This document shows, in pieces, positions 63,717 to 64,000 of a stretch of 64,000 bases of DNA. The position numbers and the translations under genes were made by a program. Within the stretch, counting starts at the first letter, position 1. Every line of letters begins with the position of its first letter. The DNA is from Fredinandcohnia humi. Its GTDB lineage: Bacteria > Bacillota > Bacilli > Bacillales > Bacillaceae_L. Below the pieces are notes generated by a model. The model was not told the DNA's origin. It searched no databases and was given only the letters and a program-made list of their open reading frames with translations. The DNA lies in assembly GCF_001439915.1 (NCBI RefSeq), contig NZ_LMBW01000002.1, positions 124,001-188,000 on the forward strand. Reading direction: 5' to 3'.

Positions 63717-64000
63717 TTATCTAGTTTTTACTGTAATGTCTCCACTATCTGTTTCTAATTGAATGAGGATCGTCCCTTTACCTATTTCCGCGTTATTTTT
63801 ATATTTGTCAAATAAATTTACATCACCCGAAAATGTACTTACGTCAAATGTAATGTCGGTTGGTTCCTTTTCTGAATGAATCTTGATATCCCCACTGAAT
63901 GTTTTCCCATAAATGGGATTTGAGATTTCACTGGTTGATATAAAGACATCTCCACTATCTGTTTTTGTAGTCAATGTACCTGTGATTTTTTTTAATTGGA
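63717..64000 (-). CDS. DUF4097-type beta-helix protein, C-terminal part
   Basis: The frame is open to the window edge, so the N-terminus lies beyond 64000. The visible 94 residues repeat the pattern of the DUF4097 adhesin-like domain: TDSGDVFIST, TFSGDIKIHS, TFSGDVNLFD, TDSGDITVKT, each a rung of a right-handed beta-helix. Bacillus members (for example LiaG) are membrane-anchored and act in cell-envelope stress systems. A terminator separates it from katG. Function inferred from the family only. Confidence 0.8.
   Translation of the reverse strand, partial: QLKKITGTLTTKTDSGDVFISTSEISNPIYGKTFSGDIKIHSEKEPTDITFDVSTFSGDVNLFDKYKNNAEIGKGTILIQLETDSGDITVKTR

Overview
The window looks like chromosomal DNA of an endospore-forming Bacillaceae species (Bacillus, Neobacillus or Peribacillus-like). 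The evidence is low GC, strong AGGAGG-type ribosome binding sites, many GTG/TTG starts, a SleB-type cell-wall hydrolase, CcpA cre-like sites, and a TPP riboswitch ahead of tenI-thiO-thiS-thiG. I see no rRNA, tRNA, CRISPR array, phage or intact insertion sequence. Almost everything from 0.6 to 49.7 kb is on the minus strand.

Layout. 1-2.8 kb: 3' end of a SleB-like hydrolase, a FetAB-type ABC exporter and an unknown protein. 3.0-19.4 kb: an acyl-CoA catabolic block. It holds thiolase, acyl-CoA dehydrogenase, two paralogous 144-aa hotdog thioesterases, two acyl-CoA ligases, enoyl-CoA hydratase, 3-hydroxyacyl-CoA dehydrogenase, a 744-aa GAF/PucR-type regulator and a complete LivKHMGF-type ABC importer. 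This reads as uptake, CoA activation and beta-oxidation of an organic acid, with a cre site in the leader of the ligase-liv unit. 19.5-21.7 kb: SET-domain protein, small zinc-ribbon protein and a polytopic membrane protein. 21.8-23.3 kb: a scar where a decayed ArsR-rhodanese gene and a decayed 2,3-butanediol-dehydrogenase-like gene meet head to head, both missing their 5' ends.

23.4-36.4 kb is the most interesting part: a unidirectional locus for a bacterial microcompartment (BMC). It encodes two BMC-H hexamer proteins, one BMC-P pentamer, PduL phosphotransacylase, a CoA-acylating aldehyde dehydrogenase, an APH-fold kinase, a class-III-aminotransferase-fold protein (probable phospho-lyase), an SDR, a DeoR regulator, an APC permease, malate dehydrogenase, a metallophosphoesterase, an acetamidase/formamidase, and two uncharacterised proteins with cargo-like N-terminal helices. 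The gene content matches the amino-alcohol kinase plus phospho-lyase logic of the actinobacterial aminoacetone-utilisation (AAUM/RMM) compartment, but with PduL and extra proteins. Inferred route: amino alcohol, kinase, phospho-lyase, aldehyde, acyl-CoA, acyl phosphate.

36.7-43.0 kb: an lspA remnant, an NAD-dependent aldehyde dehydrogenase, a copper amine oxidase with a small membrane protein, and the intact ArsR-rhodanese paralogue. 43.3-49.7 kb: a tight operon of acetoacetyl-CoA synthetase, a thiolase-fold protein lacking the catalytic Cys, its DUF35 partner, a true thiolase, a MaoC hydratase and an MFS permease. 50-64 kb: MHS symporter, DUF4145-like protein, thiamine-thiazole operon, a Gly/Thr-rich lipoprotein, LysE exporter, VOC and GNAT proteins, tautomerase plus extradiol dioxygenase, katG, and the end of a DUF4097 protein. 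Overall the window is rich in catabolism of organic acids, amines and amino alcohols.
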